Assembly (NCBI RefSeq): GCF_000359125.1
Contig: NZ_CAAF010000070.1
Coordinates: 38,047 to 102,046, forward strand
Direction of reading: 5' to 3'
DNA: 64,000 nucleotides
From: Mesorhizobium sp. STM 4661
GTDB lineage: Bacteria; Pseudomonadota; Alphaproteobacteria; Rhizobiales; Rhizobiaceae
The translations under genes were made by a program, and so were the position numbers. Of this stretch, positions 48,599-57,412 are shown one piece after another; positions within the stretch are counted from its first letter, which is position 1, and every line of letters starts with the position of its first letter. The notes beneath the pieces were generated by a model. The model was not told where the DNA came from and did not search any database. It saw only the letters and a program-made list of their open reading frames with translations.

Positions 48599-48791
48599 CC
48601 GTAGCCCATTCCGGCGAGCCAACAGCGTTAGGATGGACGCCGTCTGTTTGTGACGCCGTGCTGTTGGTGGCGAGGGATAGGCCGTTGACCAAGATGTTGT
48701 TCGTGTCTGCCAGCTCTGTCAGCGCATCCGCCGTGGCTTGGCGGAAGGACGAATGACAGCGCTGGGCAAGCTGGAGGGGGATGGTCGCCAT
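48573..48791 (-). pseudogene. Chimeric ORF: first 11 residues of the virion protein fused to an SGNH C-terminus
   Basis: It begins MATIPLQLAQR, identical to the first 11 residues of the 877-residue protein and of the copy at 44248, then switches to an unrelated 60-residue sequence ending TDGVHPNAVGSPEWATAIAPLV, which is the block V region (DGVH) of an SGNH hydrolase. Directly upstream is the gp14-like gene, so this marks where the core protein gene used to begin and where foreign fibre-region DNA was joined. The frame is open, but neither domain is complete. Confidence 0.65.
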
Positions 48792-49322
48792 TTAGGTGTT
48801 CCCCGCCCACGGCGCCCTGAGGGCCGAACTGCCGAAGATCACGGACCGGCTTGGCACCGCACTGGCTGCCGCGCTTGGGGCCGGCGCCTTCGTCGGGTCG
48901 TGGATTTTGGAGAGGCCGCCAACGAGATTGCCGCCGGCCTTGAAGATGCTCGCCGTCACCGCCTGCTTGCCGGAAAAGCGCGAGATTGCGGCTTGCGTGC
49001 CCAGACTATTCTGGCGCAGTTGCGAGCCGTATTGGATCGCCTTGAGGTCGAGCTGGCCCTGCCTGGCATTGGCGGCCAGCACCTCAGCCGGCGAGCCTGC
49101 TATGCCGACGCCGGAAGCGCCGGCCTGGGCGCGCGCCTGCGCCTGCAACAGATCCTGCTTGTGGCGCTCCTGGCTCTGGTCGAAGGCGGCTGACTGGGCG
49201 TCGGCCTGCGCCTGCTGCTCATAGGCCTTGGCCTGATAGTCGGCCATTTGCTTCGACTGCTGGCCTTCGAGCAGCGCGCCGCCGACTGAAAGAGCGGTGC
49301 CGAGAAGAGCTAATGTGCACAT
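48792..49322 (-). CDS. Internal virion protein, T7 gp14-like
   Basis: This 176-residue protein has a short hydrophobic N-terminus (LALLGTALSVGGALLEG), a long Gln/Ala-rich coiled coil (QMADYQAKAYEQQAQADAQSAAFDQSQE), AGIAGSPAEVL-type GVGIAGSPAEVLAANA, and a loop-rich end (LSKIHDPTKAPAP). Size, coiled coil and gene position after tail tube B match the gp14-like core protein family, part of the DNA ejection channel. A scrap of the same 3-prime end is found near 61625-61710. Its stop is adjacent to the ATG at 48791. Confidence 0.75.
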   Translation of the reverse strand: MCTLALLGTALSVGGALLEGQQSKQMADYQAKAYEQQAQADAQSAAFDQSQERHKQDLLQAQARAQAGASGVGIAGSPAEVLAANARQGQLDLKAIQYGSQLRQNSLGTQAAISRFSGKQAVTASIFKAGGNLVGGLSKIHDPTKAPAPSAAASAVPSRSVIFGSSALRAPWAGNT

Positions 49323-49324
49323 GG

Positions 49325-49981
49325 TCAGCCTCGCTCGCCGGCGGGAATGAATTTGCTCTTGACGCCTTCGACCGGCGCGCCGAGCGCCGGACGCGGATCG
49401 AGCGCGCCGCCGGGACTGAGGAAGGAGAGCAAAAGCCTGTCGGCCTGGATCGCCGGGCGGCTGAGGCGGGCCGGTGCGGCGGCTCGCGCGCCGGCCATTG
49501 CGGCGCGGCGGATGGTGGTCAGGGCGACCTTCAGGTCGATGACGCCGGCGGCATCGAACAGGCCGTTGGCGGTGGCAATGGCGCGGCTCAAGGCATCGGC
49601 TTCGAACAATTCCTGGCGCAATTGTTCGACCAGCCGGTGGACAGTGCGCCAGCGCTGGCCGAGAGTGATGGCCTTGGCCGCTGTCTCCTCGCCCAGTGCC
49701 GCGACGTCGGCCCGGGCCTCGCTCCGGGCAGCCTCGATGCGGCGCTTGTCGGCGGCGTCGACAGTCTTTTCCAGCAGCGCGATTGCGTCGTTGCAGTCAT
49801 CGAGCGCGGCGCGCGCGGCGGCCAGATCGCCGTCGCCGAAGATCGCGCGGTCCTCGGCCCGTTGCACTTCGTGCCTGCGGGCGATGGCGTCGTTGAGGTC
49901 GGTGTCGAGCAAGGCGATGACGGCCGCGAAATCGGCAGCCGTCCGCGCCCTGCCGAGGTCGTCGGCATGGAAGTGGGTCAC
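49325..49981 (-). CDS. Phage coiled-coil protein, hypothetical
   Basis: This 218-residue protein is mostly helical and charged (AAVIALLDTDLNDAIARRHEVQRAEDRAIFGDGDL, then LDDCNDAIALLEKTVDAADKRRIEAARSEARADVAAL). It has no recognised domain. It sits between tail tube B and the gp14-like gene, the place of gp13 in T7. GTG 49981 has AGGAA 7 bases upstream. The C-terminal 50 residues are Pro/Ala-rich and less structured. Confidence 0.65.
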   Translation of the reverse strand: MTHFHADDLGRARTAADFAAVIALLDTDLNDAIARRHEVQRAEDRAIFGDGDLAAARAALDDCNDAIALLEKTVDAADKRRIEAARSEARADVAALGEETAAKAITLGQRWRTVHRLVEQLRQELFEADALSRAIATANGLFDAAGVIDLKVALTTIRRAAMAGARAAAPARLSRPAIQADRLLLSFLSPGGALDPRPALGAPVEGVKSKFIPAGERG

Positions 49982-50032
49982 GGGTAGGTTCCTTTTGGGG
50001 AGTGATGGGTGGGCGGGGCGGCGACGCCGCCA

Positions 50033-50256
50033 ATCTCCCCCCTCGTGGGGGAGATGCCCGGCAGGGCAGAGGGGGGCGCGAAGGATCGCCGGCCTCAGTT
50101 GCTGAAAAGCCGCTCTCAAAATCTGAACAGCAGCTCGGAATCGAGCAGTGGTCGTCAGGCTTCCGTTCGGTGAGACGCAGGCATAACGCGGATAGGTCGG
50201 AGGGACAGCGCCCCTCTCTGTCCTGCCGGACATCTCCCCCACGAGGGGGGAGATCG
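50033..50256. repeat. Pair of inverted palindromic intergenic repeats (REP-like)
   Basis: One element (about 50033-50078, ctccccc-ctcgtg-ggggag core followed by gcccggcagggc) faces an inverted copy at about 50201-50256. The pair fills the 312-base gap between two virion genes. Related pairs lie at 56422-56571, 57735-57866 and 63931-63990. They look like rhizobial intergenic palindromes moved by a REP-type mechanism. Confidence 0.75.
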
Positions 50257-50293
50257 ACTGTCGCCACGGGCTTCGCTAAACGCCAGGGGCGCT

Positions 50294-52759
50294 CTACGGC
50301 TCCGCATCAAAAACCGGCGTAAACGCCCGGATCGTACACGGCGTCGGGTTGACGTGGCGGATTCTCACCCTGCCCTGCCCTTCCCAGCTGTCGTCGATCG
50401 GCACCTCGACATTGCCGGTGAAGAGATCAGCCTTGCCGTCGGGCGCGACGATGCTGGGCATGCGCACCTTCTCCCAGCGCCCCCGCAGGAGGGACTGCAC
50501 TTCGAGCCCGGTCGTGTCGGTCTCGAGCAGCGACATCATCACCCTGGCCACCTTCTTGCGGCGGCCGATGATGGAGCCGTCGCGGCCGCCGACATCGAGC
50601 TCCAGCGTGTCGGCTTGCGCCTGATACGGAAGCCCGACCCGCCATCTGGCGGCGATGGCGCAGCCGGGCAGCGTCACCTGGCCGGAGGTCACGACGAGGC
50701 CCTTGTAGACCTTGCCGCCGGCCAGCGCGTCGACGCTCTCGCCGTCGAGATGGTCGAGCCCCGAAACGACGTTGACGGCGGCGCCCGAATAGGAGAGCCC
50801 GCAATCGACCTGAAAGGCATCGTCGAGGCCGCCATATTCGAAAGGCGGTGTCATGATCTCGATCATGCGTTTCGTCACGCCGGCGATGGTTCGTTTGACG
50901 AACAACCAGATGTCGTCGACACCATTCTGGCCGGGCGTGACGACGACGCTTTCGACGATCGCCCACCCTGAACCGGCGAAGCCGCCGCCGAGGCGATGGC
51001 GATGCATGCCGCGCACCTCTTGGCTTGGCTGGTGGGTGTAGCCGCCGAGCTCGCCATTCTCGAGCGGGAACCACAGAACCGGATCGGGATCGGTCTGAAA
51101 GGCCAGTTCGACCACGCCCTGCTTGGGGATGTGTTCCGAGATCTGGCCAATGTCGTCGGACGAGAACTTGCCGGCCGAGGTCTGCGTCAACTCGGCGATC
51201 GAGCGGCGCGAGCGTGTGACATAGAGGAATGACTGCCCGGCATCGACGGGGCGAATGCGGGCGCAGCCGAAGGTGCGCGAGCGCCGGTTCTTGAACGAGG
51301 ATGGCGTCAGCGCCTCGTCGATGCCGGAGCCGGACAGCGCCCTGATGCCGCCCGAGGTGCCGATCAGCAGCGCGCCGTCGGAATCGGCGATCCAGACGAT
51401 GTCGTTGGCCTGCCCGCCGCCGGCCTGGACGAACTCCAGCGCATCGTCGTCCTTCTCGCCCAGTGCGAAATTGTCGAAGTCGCCGGTCGCCGAAGCGTAG
51501 ACCGAGAATTTGCGGCTGAAGGCCAGCCGCTCCTCGTAGAGCGAGCCGGTCTCGACATATTTGCCGGGGACGAAAGTGCCGAGCCGCCAGCGCGTGATCG
51601 GGTTGAGATCGGGCAGAGCGTGGCCGTACAACTGGATGGTGACGAGCGTTGGGTTCATCCGGGCGATGATCTTGGCCCAGCGCCATATGCCGTCCGAGCC
51701 CAGGAGCCGTATAGTCCGCCCGACATCGCTGGCCTGGAAGCCGGCGCCGTCATTGATGCCGACGACGGAGGACGCGGTCAGATTGAACGGCGTCTGCCCG
51801 GCGCCGGCTTCGTTGGGCGCCCATTCAGCCAATTGGGTGTGCGAACTGTCCGGCCCGCCGCCACCTTCCATGTCCATGCGCAGATATTCGAACGGGGTCT
51901 TGTTGAAGAACTCGTAGAACCGGCGTTCGGAAGCGCTCCATCCTGTTTCGCCCTGCCGTGTATCGATGGTCGTCCAGGTCGAACCGTCATTCGATCCCTG
52001 GATCTCCCACTGGGTCGGCATGTCCAGCGCCGAATTGTTCCGGCCGATGGCCTGTACCCAATAGGCGTTGCAGATTTTCTGTGCGCCGCCGGCCTGCTGG
52101 TACTGCACCCATGCCCCGGTGCCTGCGCTCAGTTCGCTGTCGGTCTTGCTGTTCTTGTCGAAGAGCCGCCACGCGTCCGCGGTTGAATTCTCGCTAGAAA
52201 CCGTTCCGCTCGGCGACGTCAGCCCGGTCATCTTCGGGACGAACGCGCCATAGGCGGCCGGCGTCAGTGTCGTGGCGGTATCGTTGATCTTGTCATAGGG
52301 ACCATCGAGGAATTCGAAATCCTCAAGCGTCCATGTCGTATGCGCGCTGCGCGTCAGCACCTTCGGTGGGTGGTTCCGGTGGGTGATCCACATCTGATCG
52401 GCCGACTGCACGTATTGGAGCTGAAAAAGATCCGCCTCCAGATAGGGCGATGCCACCTCCACCGTGCCGACCCGGGCGCCATAGGCATGGACGCGGATAT
52501 AGAGGTCGCCGAACTCCAGACAGTAGGCCTGTTCGGAGGAAAAGATGAACGGGATGCCGCGCGTCTTTCTGGCCGCGTTCTTCACTTCGCCGACGAAGAT
52601 GGTGCCGCCGCGCTTCCTGATGCCGCCATGCGGCAGCGTTACGAAATTCTCGCATTTGGCGAGCGCCGCCCGATAGAGATCGAGCGAGGCGCGCGCGTGC
52701 AGGCGTGGCGAGATCTCGCCACGGGTGAAGACATCCTGGACCGGATAGAGCGTCGTCAT
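50294..52759 (-). CDS. Tail tubular protein B-like (T7 gp12-like) with F5/8 type C insert
   Basis: This 821-residue protein starts YPVQDVFTRGEISPRLHARASLDLYRAALAKCENFVTLPHGGIRKRGGT, the usual opening of T7-like tail nozzle proteins, and has the later family blocks (GSLYEERLAFS, DIVWIADSDGALLIGTSGG, FLYVTRSRRSIAEL). At residues about 180-315 it carries an inserted domain with WEIQGSNDGSTWTTIDTR and FEYLRMDMEGG, the signature of a coagulation-factor 5/8 type C carbohydrate-binding module. The nozzle may thus touch host glycans. The start was chosen at ATG 52759 with GAGGG upstream. Confidence 0.82.
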   Translation of the reverse strand: MTTLYPVQDVFTRGEISPRLHARASLDLYRAALAKCENFVTLPHGGIRKRGGTIFVGEVKNAARKTRGIPFIFSSEQAYCLEFGDLYIRVHAYGARVGTVEVASPYLEADLFQLQYVQSADQMWITHRNHPPKVLTRSAHTTWTLEDFEFLDGPYDKINDTATTLTPAAYGAFVPKMTGLTSPSGTVSSENSTADAWRLFDKNSKTDSELSAGTGAWVQYQQAGGAQKICNAYWVQAIGRNNSALDMPTQWEIQGSNDGSTWTTIDTRQGETGWSASERRFYEFFNKTPFEYLRMDMEGGGGPDSSHTQLAEWAPNEAGAGQTPFNLTASSVVGINDGAGFQASDVGRTIRLLGSDGIWRWAKIIARMNPTLVTIQLYGHALPDLNPITRWRLGTFVPGKYVETGSLYEERLAFSRKFSVYASATGDFDNFALGEKDDDALEFVQAGGGQANDIVWIADSDGALLIGTSGGIRALSGSGIDEALTPSSFKNRRSRTFGCARIRPVDAGQSFLYVTRSRRSIAELTQTSAGKFSSDDIGQISEHIPKQGVVELAFQTDPDPVLWFPLENGELGGYTHQPSQEVRGMHRHRLGGGFAGSGWAIVESVVVTPGQNGVDDIWLFVKRTIAGVTKRMIEIMTPPFEYGGLDDAFQVDCGLSYSGAAVNVVSGLDHLDGESVDALAGGKVYKGLVVTSGQVTLPGCAIAARWRVGLPYQAQADTLELDVGGRDGSIIGRRKKVARVMMSLLETDTTGLEVQSLLRGRWEKVRMPSIVAPDGKADLFTGNVEVPIDDSWEGQGRVRIRHVNPTPCTIRAFTPVFDAEP

Positions 52760-52823
52760 CAGCGAAAGGCCCTCAAAGCATGTCTCCCCGTGCGCAGCGG
52801 CTTCGGGACAAGGACACGCGAAA

Positions 52824-53417
52824 TCAAAAACGAAAGTCGCCGCGCTGCTGCGACCAGGAGGCGGTGTAGAACCGGCCGCCACGCTGGATGGCGTTTGCCG
52901 AGAAGGCGGCGTCCAGCGCCCGGTCATAGGCCGAGCGGGCAATATCGATCATGCCGGCCTTGTGGGTCAGCGGATGTGCGATCTTGATGGCGAGTGCTGC
53001 AACCAGCACCTCCGTGAACAGCGCGTCCCAGTCGTTGGGATCGGTGAGGTTGGCGATGTAGCGGATAAGGCGCGGACCCGGCTGGTCTGAATAGATCAGC
53101 CCGGCCTCCTGCCGCCAGGAGATCGGCACGCCGTCCGGCTCGCCATTGTGCGTCAGCGGCAGCGGCCGCAGGCAGTCCACGGGCAGTTCATAGGCGAAGC
53201 TCAAGGTGCCCGCACTGCTGCCGGTGTCGGCGCCGGCGACGGGTGCCGACAGTATGGCGAAGACCCAGGCATGTTTGGTCAATTCCGCTTCGCGCGTCAG
53301 GTCGAAATGCAGATTGAGCAGCCGCGCTGCCTTGACGTCCTGGTCGAGCGAGTCGATCGGCGCCTCGTCGAGGACGGCGAGCGCCATGTTGGCAATGTCG
53401 AGCGGAGTGATGGCCAT
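52824..53417 (-). CDS. Tail tubular protein A-like (T7 gp11-like)
   Basis: This 197-residue protein has a helical opening (PLDIANMALAVLDEAPIDSLDQDVKAARLLNLHFDLTREAELTKHAW) and a central FAYELPVDCLRPLPL segment, both typical of gp11-like gatekeeper proteins that join portal and nozzle. Order with tail tube B and capsid agrees. The start at 53417 has GGAGG 9 bases upstream; the longer open frame is unlikely. Confidence 0.82.
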   Translation of the reverse strand: MAITPLDIANMALAVLDEAPIDSLDQDVKAARLLNLHFDLTREAELTKHAWVFAILSAPVAGADTGSSAGTLSFAYELPVDCLRPLPLTHNGEPDGVPISWRQEAGLIYSDQPGPRLIRYIANLTDPNDWDALFTEVLVAALAIKIAHPLTHKAGMIDIARSAYDRALDAAFSANAIQRGGRFYTASWSQQRGDFRF

Positions 53418-53477
53418 GGCGTCAGGCCTCCGTCGGCGCGGTTGATCGGGCAAAGCAGGGCATGGTGCCTCCACGGC

Positions 53478-53498
53478 AAAAAGCCGCTTCGAAGCGGC
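53478..53498 (-). terminator. Rho-independent terminator after the small virion-region gene
   Basis: GCCGCTTCGAAGCGGC (53483-53498) is a perfect palindrome followed on the minus strand by TTTTT (53482-53478). It lies between the gene ending at 53701 and tail tube A, so transcription of the tail genes may restart downstream. The rest of the 283-base gap shows nothing else. Confidence 0.7.
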
Positions 53499-53700
53499 CG
53501 GGATTTGGTGATTTATCTTTGGCGGAAGGGTACGCACATCTCGTGCGCGGAACCTGTCACGGCGCCGACGGCTATCGGGAAACGGGCGGTGGCGCGCTGC
53601 TATCCATTCGAGAAGGGAAGACGATAACGATCTGATTTATTGGAGTTTTACAACATTGTCTGGCAACGCGGCGATGGCTTGCGGATTGCCCGCTGCGGCA

Positions 53701-53949
53701 TCAGCCGACGCGTGGGCCCGTCGAAGTCCGCCGCTTTTCCCTGGGTTTGGCTGGGGCGCCTGATTGCGGCCCTTCGGCACGTCTCGCCATCGCCAAACCC
53801 TTGTCCAGCGCCTCCTGAAGGCTTGTCGTGTAGTAGGCGGTGTTTTCCGGACCGTTGAGGAAGTTTATGCGGTGGATTTCCCCCTTCTTGCTGATGACGA
53901 TGCCCACCTTTCGAAGCGTTCCCTGAACGGCCTTGTACTTCAGACTCAT
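53701..53949 (-). CDS. Small hypothetical phage-region protein
   Basis: This 82-residue basic protein starts SLKYKAVQGTLRKVGIVISKKGEIHRINFLNG and ends in a Lys/Arg/Pro-rich tail (AKPREKRRTSTGP). GGGAGG 5 bases before ATG 53949 is an excellent SD and decides the start over a longer frame. It lies between capsid and tail tube A, where T7-like phages sometimes carry small accessory genes. I do not recognise the domain. Confidence 0.6.
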   Translation of the reverse strand: MSLKYKAVQGTLRKVGIVISKKGEIHRINFLNGPENTAYYTTSLQEALDKGLAMARRAEGPQSGAPAKPREKRRTSTGPRVG

Positions 53950-54246
53950 TGCTGCCTCCCCCTTGCCAGACAAGGCAGCATCGCCGTTCTCTGTAACTGG
54001 CCGGTGCCGGCAATTGATCAATGTGCAACAGGAATAATGTGGCAAACTCCAAAGTTCGTTTCACTCTGGAGCGGGCGGCCGAGTGGGTTTGGGATTCGCC
54101 ACATCGACTGGCCTAGGTCCACCGAGCTAATTGAAAGGGGAGCCAAACATGTCCACACTGTCACTTACCGAAGCCCAGCGAACGCCTGCTGATATTGCTT
54201 CGACTTGTTTGCCGGCATTTGTCCAAACCCCGACGCCGGTCGGTAA

Positions 54247-54285
54247 ACAAAGGCGGGCCCACTGTCCCTCGGGTCCGCCTTTTTC
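54247..54285 (-). terminator. Terminator downstream of the capsid gene
   Basis: A GC-rich stem (ggcgggccc / gggtccgcc) is flanked by aaacaaa on the left and tttttcttttt on the right, so it can act on both strands. It lies about 75 bases past the capsid stop, the same position as the T-phi terminator after gene 10 in T7. The 407 bases from 53950 to 54356 hold nothing else certain; a 47-codon plus-strand frame at 54149 runs through the stem and was not accepted. Confidence 0.7.
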
Positions 54286-54356
54286 TTTTTGAAAGGCATT
54301 GCAACTGCCTATGCGCGGGGCGGAGTGCCGACAGCTCCCCGCCCGCTTTCGCCCGC

Positions 54357-55346
54357 TCAGGCCTCGGTCGTCCTCAGTGCGATGAACGTCATGTTCTTGA
54401 CGCTGGAGGCCGTGCGGTCCCAGTTCGCCGCCTGCGCCAGTTCCGCATCGGTGGCGAATTCGCCGGCCGAGGAGGCGTCGAGGAAGCGGGTGCCCGGCAC
54501 ATGCGGCACGAAGTGCCGGCGGCCGACCATTTCGGTGACGCCGCCGCCATGGCCCTGGCGCGGCTTGCGGTCGAACTCCAGCGGCCCGCCTTCCGTGTTC
54601 ACCGGAAGCTCGTTCCACAGGATTGCCTTGTCCTTGAACATGAACGCCGTATAGACGCCCGCCGCCACCGGAATGTCGTCGTCGACGACGGCCCTGAGCC
54701 CCATATAATAGGGGATCAGCGGCCCACCCTGCTCCGACGACGGCACATAGTCGATAAGGTCGGCGAGCTTCAGCGCCTTCATCTGCTTGGAGTGCATCCA
54801 GATCGTTTTGAACTTGTCGGCGCGGTCGCCCATCAGATAGGCGGCCTCGATGATGTCGGTGTCGACGATGGAGGCGCCGGTGGTGCGCACCAGATCGCCG
54901 CCATCATTGGCGATGTTGTCGGCGACGACGCCTTTCAGGATGCCGAGCAGCGTCAGCTTGTTGGCGCGCTGCCAATATTCCGTCTGGCGTCGCACGATCA
55001 GCTTCTGCGGATCGTCGCCGGCCAGGATCGAGGTCAGGTCGGGAACGCCCCAGGCCTGGGCGCGGACATTGCGGGCGGCAACCTCGCGGCGCGAGCCGAT
55101 CTTCTTCATCTCGATGGAATCGGCCGGGTCGTCATTGACCGGTTCGGACGGGTCGTTGCCCAGATCCTTCCAGCCGGGCATGTCGACCGAGCGGCCGCCC
55201 ATCGAAAGTTTCGAAGCGATGGACGGGTCGGAAAACAGGATCCCGGCCTGGTAGATCTCGAGAGACTGGACATGCTCCTCGAACGAGTATTGTGCATAAA
55301 CGGACGGTACGATCGCGTCCGCGATACGGGTATAGGCGTCTGCCAT
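54357..55346 (-). CDS. Phage major capsid protein
   Basis: This 329-residue protein is consistent with the coat proteins of podophages with an HK97-like fold: N-terminal ADAIVPSVYAQYSFEEHVQSLEIYQAGILFSDPS, a central ADKFKTIWMHSKQMKALKLADLIDYVPSSEQGG segment (very typical of this coat family), and RAVVDDDIPVAAGVYTAFMFKDKAILW. It directly follows the scaffold gene and is followed by a terminator, as expected for the most highly expressed virion gene. AAGGAA precedes the start. Confidence 0.85.
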   Translation of the reverse strand: MADAYTRIADAIVPSVYAQYSFEEHVQSLEIYQAGILFSDPSIASKLSMGGRSVDMPGWKDLGNDPSEPVNDDPADSIEMKKIGSRREVAARNVRAQAWGVPDLTSILAGDDPQKLIVRRQTEYWQRANKLTLLGILKGVVADNIANDGGDLVRTTGASIVDTDIIEAAYLMGDRADKFKTIWMHSKQMKALKLADLIDYVPSSEQGGPLIPYYMGLRAVVDDDIPVAAGVYTAFMFKDKAILWNELPVNTEGGPLEFDRKPRQGHGGGVTEMVGRRHFVPHVPGTRFLDASSAGEFATDAELAQAANWDRTASSVKNMTFIALRTTEA

Positions 55347-55446
55347 TTTGTCTTTCCTTCAGGGGTTGATTGGCGGCGAACTTTTAGCCGTTTCGAAACT
55401 CGCTCCGGCGAGCCAGATGGCCGCCGGAGTAGAGTTTCCAAACGGA

Positions 55447-56358
55447 CTACAGGGGGTTGTTGGACATCCAGAGGTCGGGGTTTTCGCCGGCCTCGCGTGC
55501 CAGCCGCCGGGCGCGGGCGGGGTCGCTCTTGACGAGGGCTGAAATCGCCGAAATGTTGCGTTCGCCGGCGGCGTTGCGCTTGAAGGGATTTTGCCCCCTT
55601 GGCGCGCCGTCGGCATCGATCGTGTCCTCCCTGAACATCGCCTCGCCAATGGCGTGGAACGCCTTGGCGATCCGCGGATCGGTCAAGGCCCCGTCAGGCA
55701 GAAGGATGCCCTTCGCCTTGTAGGCATCGACCAGGCCGAGCTTCTTCATCGCCCGGTTGGCGACTTCCAGCTTCTGGCGAAAGCCGTCGCTGTCGGTCGG
55801 CCCCCAGTCCCTCACAAGATCGTCGTGAGTGACTTCCACCGAGCGGGCAAGCGCGATCTCTTGGCGCGCGGCCTGCTCGGCCATGTAGCCGACGAAGCGG
55901 TCGTGATAGGCCTGCGCCACCTTCGGCGTGGCGCCGGCTTCGACCGCCCAGGCCTTGGACGCATCGGCGAGCTCGTCCGAATAGGCGAAGTTTTCGGGCA
56001 ACCCGTCGGGGCGCCTGTACTCGACCTTGTCGGGCGATGTCAGCGGACGCATCGCCTCGGGCAGCCGGGCATGGAACCTGTCCCAGTCTTCCCCAGGTGC
56101 GTCCGGAGCGGGAACGCGCAGGCTCTCGCCCTGTTGCCGCTCCAGCTCGGCATAGGATGTGAAAACCCGATCGAGGTTCTCCGGCTTGGTCCAGCCCTTG
56201 GCTTCAGCAAGCTTGCGGTTGCCTTCGGAAAGACCGTCAAACCAACTCTTGGCGGCCGGCGGGGCGGACCCATTGTCCCCGTTGGCCGGTGGCCGTACTG
56301 GGTTGCCCGCTGGCGGCACGTGCGCCGCCACGGACCCGGCGTCTGCCAGATCTGTCAT
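55447..56358 (-). CDS. Phage scaffolding-type protein
   Basis: This 303-residue acidic, largely helical protein has a Pro/Ala-rich N-terminus, then KSWFDGLSEGNRKLAEAKGWTKPENLDRVFTSYAELERQQG, a motif seen in podophage scaffold or capsid assembly proteins, then long helices and a charged end. It lies just upstream of the capsid gene. It would shape the procapsid and leave before DNA packaging. AAGGAAATCTCAC precedes the start. Confidence 0.78.
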   Translation of the reverse strand: MTDLADAGSVAAHVPPAGNPVRPPANGDNGSAPPAAKSWFDGLSEGNRKLAEAKGWTKPENLDRVFTSYAELERQQGESLRVPAPDAPGEDWDRFHARLPEAMRPLTSPDKVEYRRPDGLPENFAYSDELADASKAWAVEAGATPKVAQAYHDRFVGYMAEQAARQEIALARSVEVTHDDLVRDWGPTDSDGFRQKLEVANRAMKKLGLVDAYKAKGILLPDGALTDPRIAKAFHAIGEAMFREDTIDADGAPRGQNPFKRNAAGERNISAISALVKSDPARARRLAREAGENPDLWMSNNPL

Positions 56359-56421
56359 GTGAGATTTCCTTTGTGTTGAGAATTAAAGGCCGGTGATGAG
56401 CGCACCGGCGGCGAAGCCTGG

Positions 56422-56571
56422 TATCTCCCCCCTCGAGGGGGAGATGGCCGGCAGGCCAGAGGGGGTAGCCGCGCGTGGAGCGCCGACCTCATCTGTCGCC
56501 GGAGGTCACGCCCGGACGAACCGACCCCCTCTGTCGCCTTCGGCGACATCTCCCCCTCGAGGGGGGAGATT
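56422..56571. repeat. Pair of inverted REP-like palindromes upstream of the scaffold gene
   Basis: The element at 56422-56466 (ctcccccctcgagggggag core with ggccggcaggcc) and its inverted partner at 56521-56571 (with gtcgccttcggcgac) fill the gap between the decoration-like gene and scaffold. Same family as the pairs at 50033 and 63931. Confidence 0.75.
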
Positions 56572-56576
56572 AGCGC

Positions 56577-57149
56577 CTAGATATTATCGCCCCAGTTCTC
56601 CCACAGCAGCGTGATCGTGCCGGTCACGGCAAGCGTGCCGTCGGCGTCGATGTCGGTTCCGGTGGCGAAGGCGAGGTTGAGATAAAGATCGACAGGCGTC
56701 GTCGTCCCGTCGAGAGTCACGGCCGGGGCGACATCGGCTGTCGAGGCGGTTGATAGCGCGGCACCCGCCCCGTCCAGCGTGCGGGCGGTCGAAGCCAGCA
56801 CATTGACCATGGTGGAGGCCAGCGTCGCACTCGACGCCACCGCCGAGCCGAGCGACCAGGTCAGTGCTGCATTGTCGTTGATGGTCGAGGCGCGGGTGGT
56901 CAGCACCGCGAACTGCAATCTGGCGGTGCCGCCCTTGATGCGCACCTTGCCGTCGAGGAAATCGAAAAGCTTCTGGCTGGCATAGGCCTGCGCATCGGCA
57001 ACCGGCACCTGCATGGCATTGAACGAAAAGACGGTGCGGAAGGCGCCGCCCTGCCCCGTGGTGACGGCTTTCAGGCCGAGCTTGGGCGGGGCAAGGCCGG
57101 CCTCGCGAGCGGCGGCGCGGACAAGCGTCCGGGGAAGACCTCGGGTCAT
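56577..57149 (-). CDS. Phage structural protein, possible head decoration protein
   Basis: This 190-residue protein has a basic N-terminus (RGLPRTLVRAAAREAGLAPPKLGLKAVTTGQGG) and a beta-rich, Thr/Ala/Ser-rich body (TARLQFAVLTTRASTINDNAALTWSLGSAVASSA, ending GTITLLWENWGDNI). No named family comes to mind. Location just upstream of scaffold suggests a head decoration or minor capsid protein. GGAGATACCAG precedes ATG 57149. Confidence 0.55.
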   Translation of the reverse strand: MTRGLPRTLVRAAAREAGLAPPKLGLKAVTTGQGGAFRTVFSFNAMQVPVADAQAYASQKLFDFLDGKVRIKGGTARLQFAVLTTRASTINDNAALTWSLGSAVASSATLASTMVNVLASTARTLDGAGAALSTASTADVAPAVTLDGTTTPVDLYLNLAFATGTDIDADGTLAVTGTITLLWENWGDNI

Positions 57150-57412
57150 CTGGTATCTCCATTCTTGTGAAATTTTGAGAGGTTTAAGATCGGGCAAGAC
57201 GGCTGCGGCCGGACCCCTGATTCATTCCGACCGAGCCCGTCTCTATCGTCTTGTTTGACCACGTTCTTTCGGAACCGAAGGCTTCGATCGTCAAGACGGA
57301 AGAAACCATGTCTCATTTCGTGAGAACCGATGCCGCTGTTCCGCCGCATTGCCACCGCACTTGGCAAAATCAGCCAGTGTATTAATTCATTGACTTCAAA
57401 GGAGTACCGCAA

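Noticed and set aside
54149..54292. Plus-strand 47-codon frame with a good SD before the capsid terminator
   Set aside because: It reads through the strong terminator stem, has low-complexity sequence, and lies opposite the late operon.
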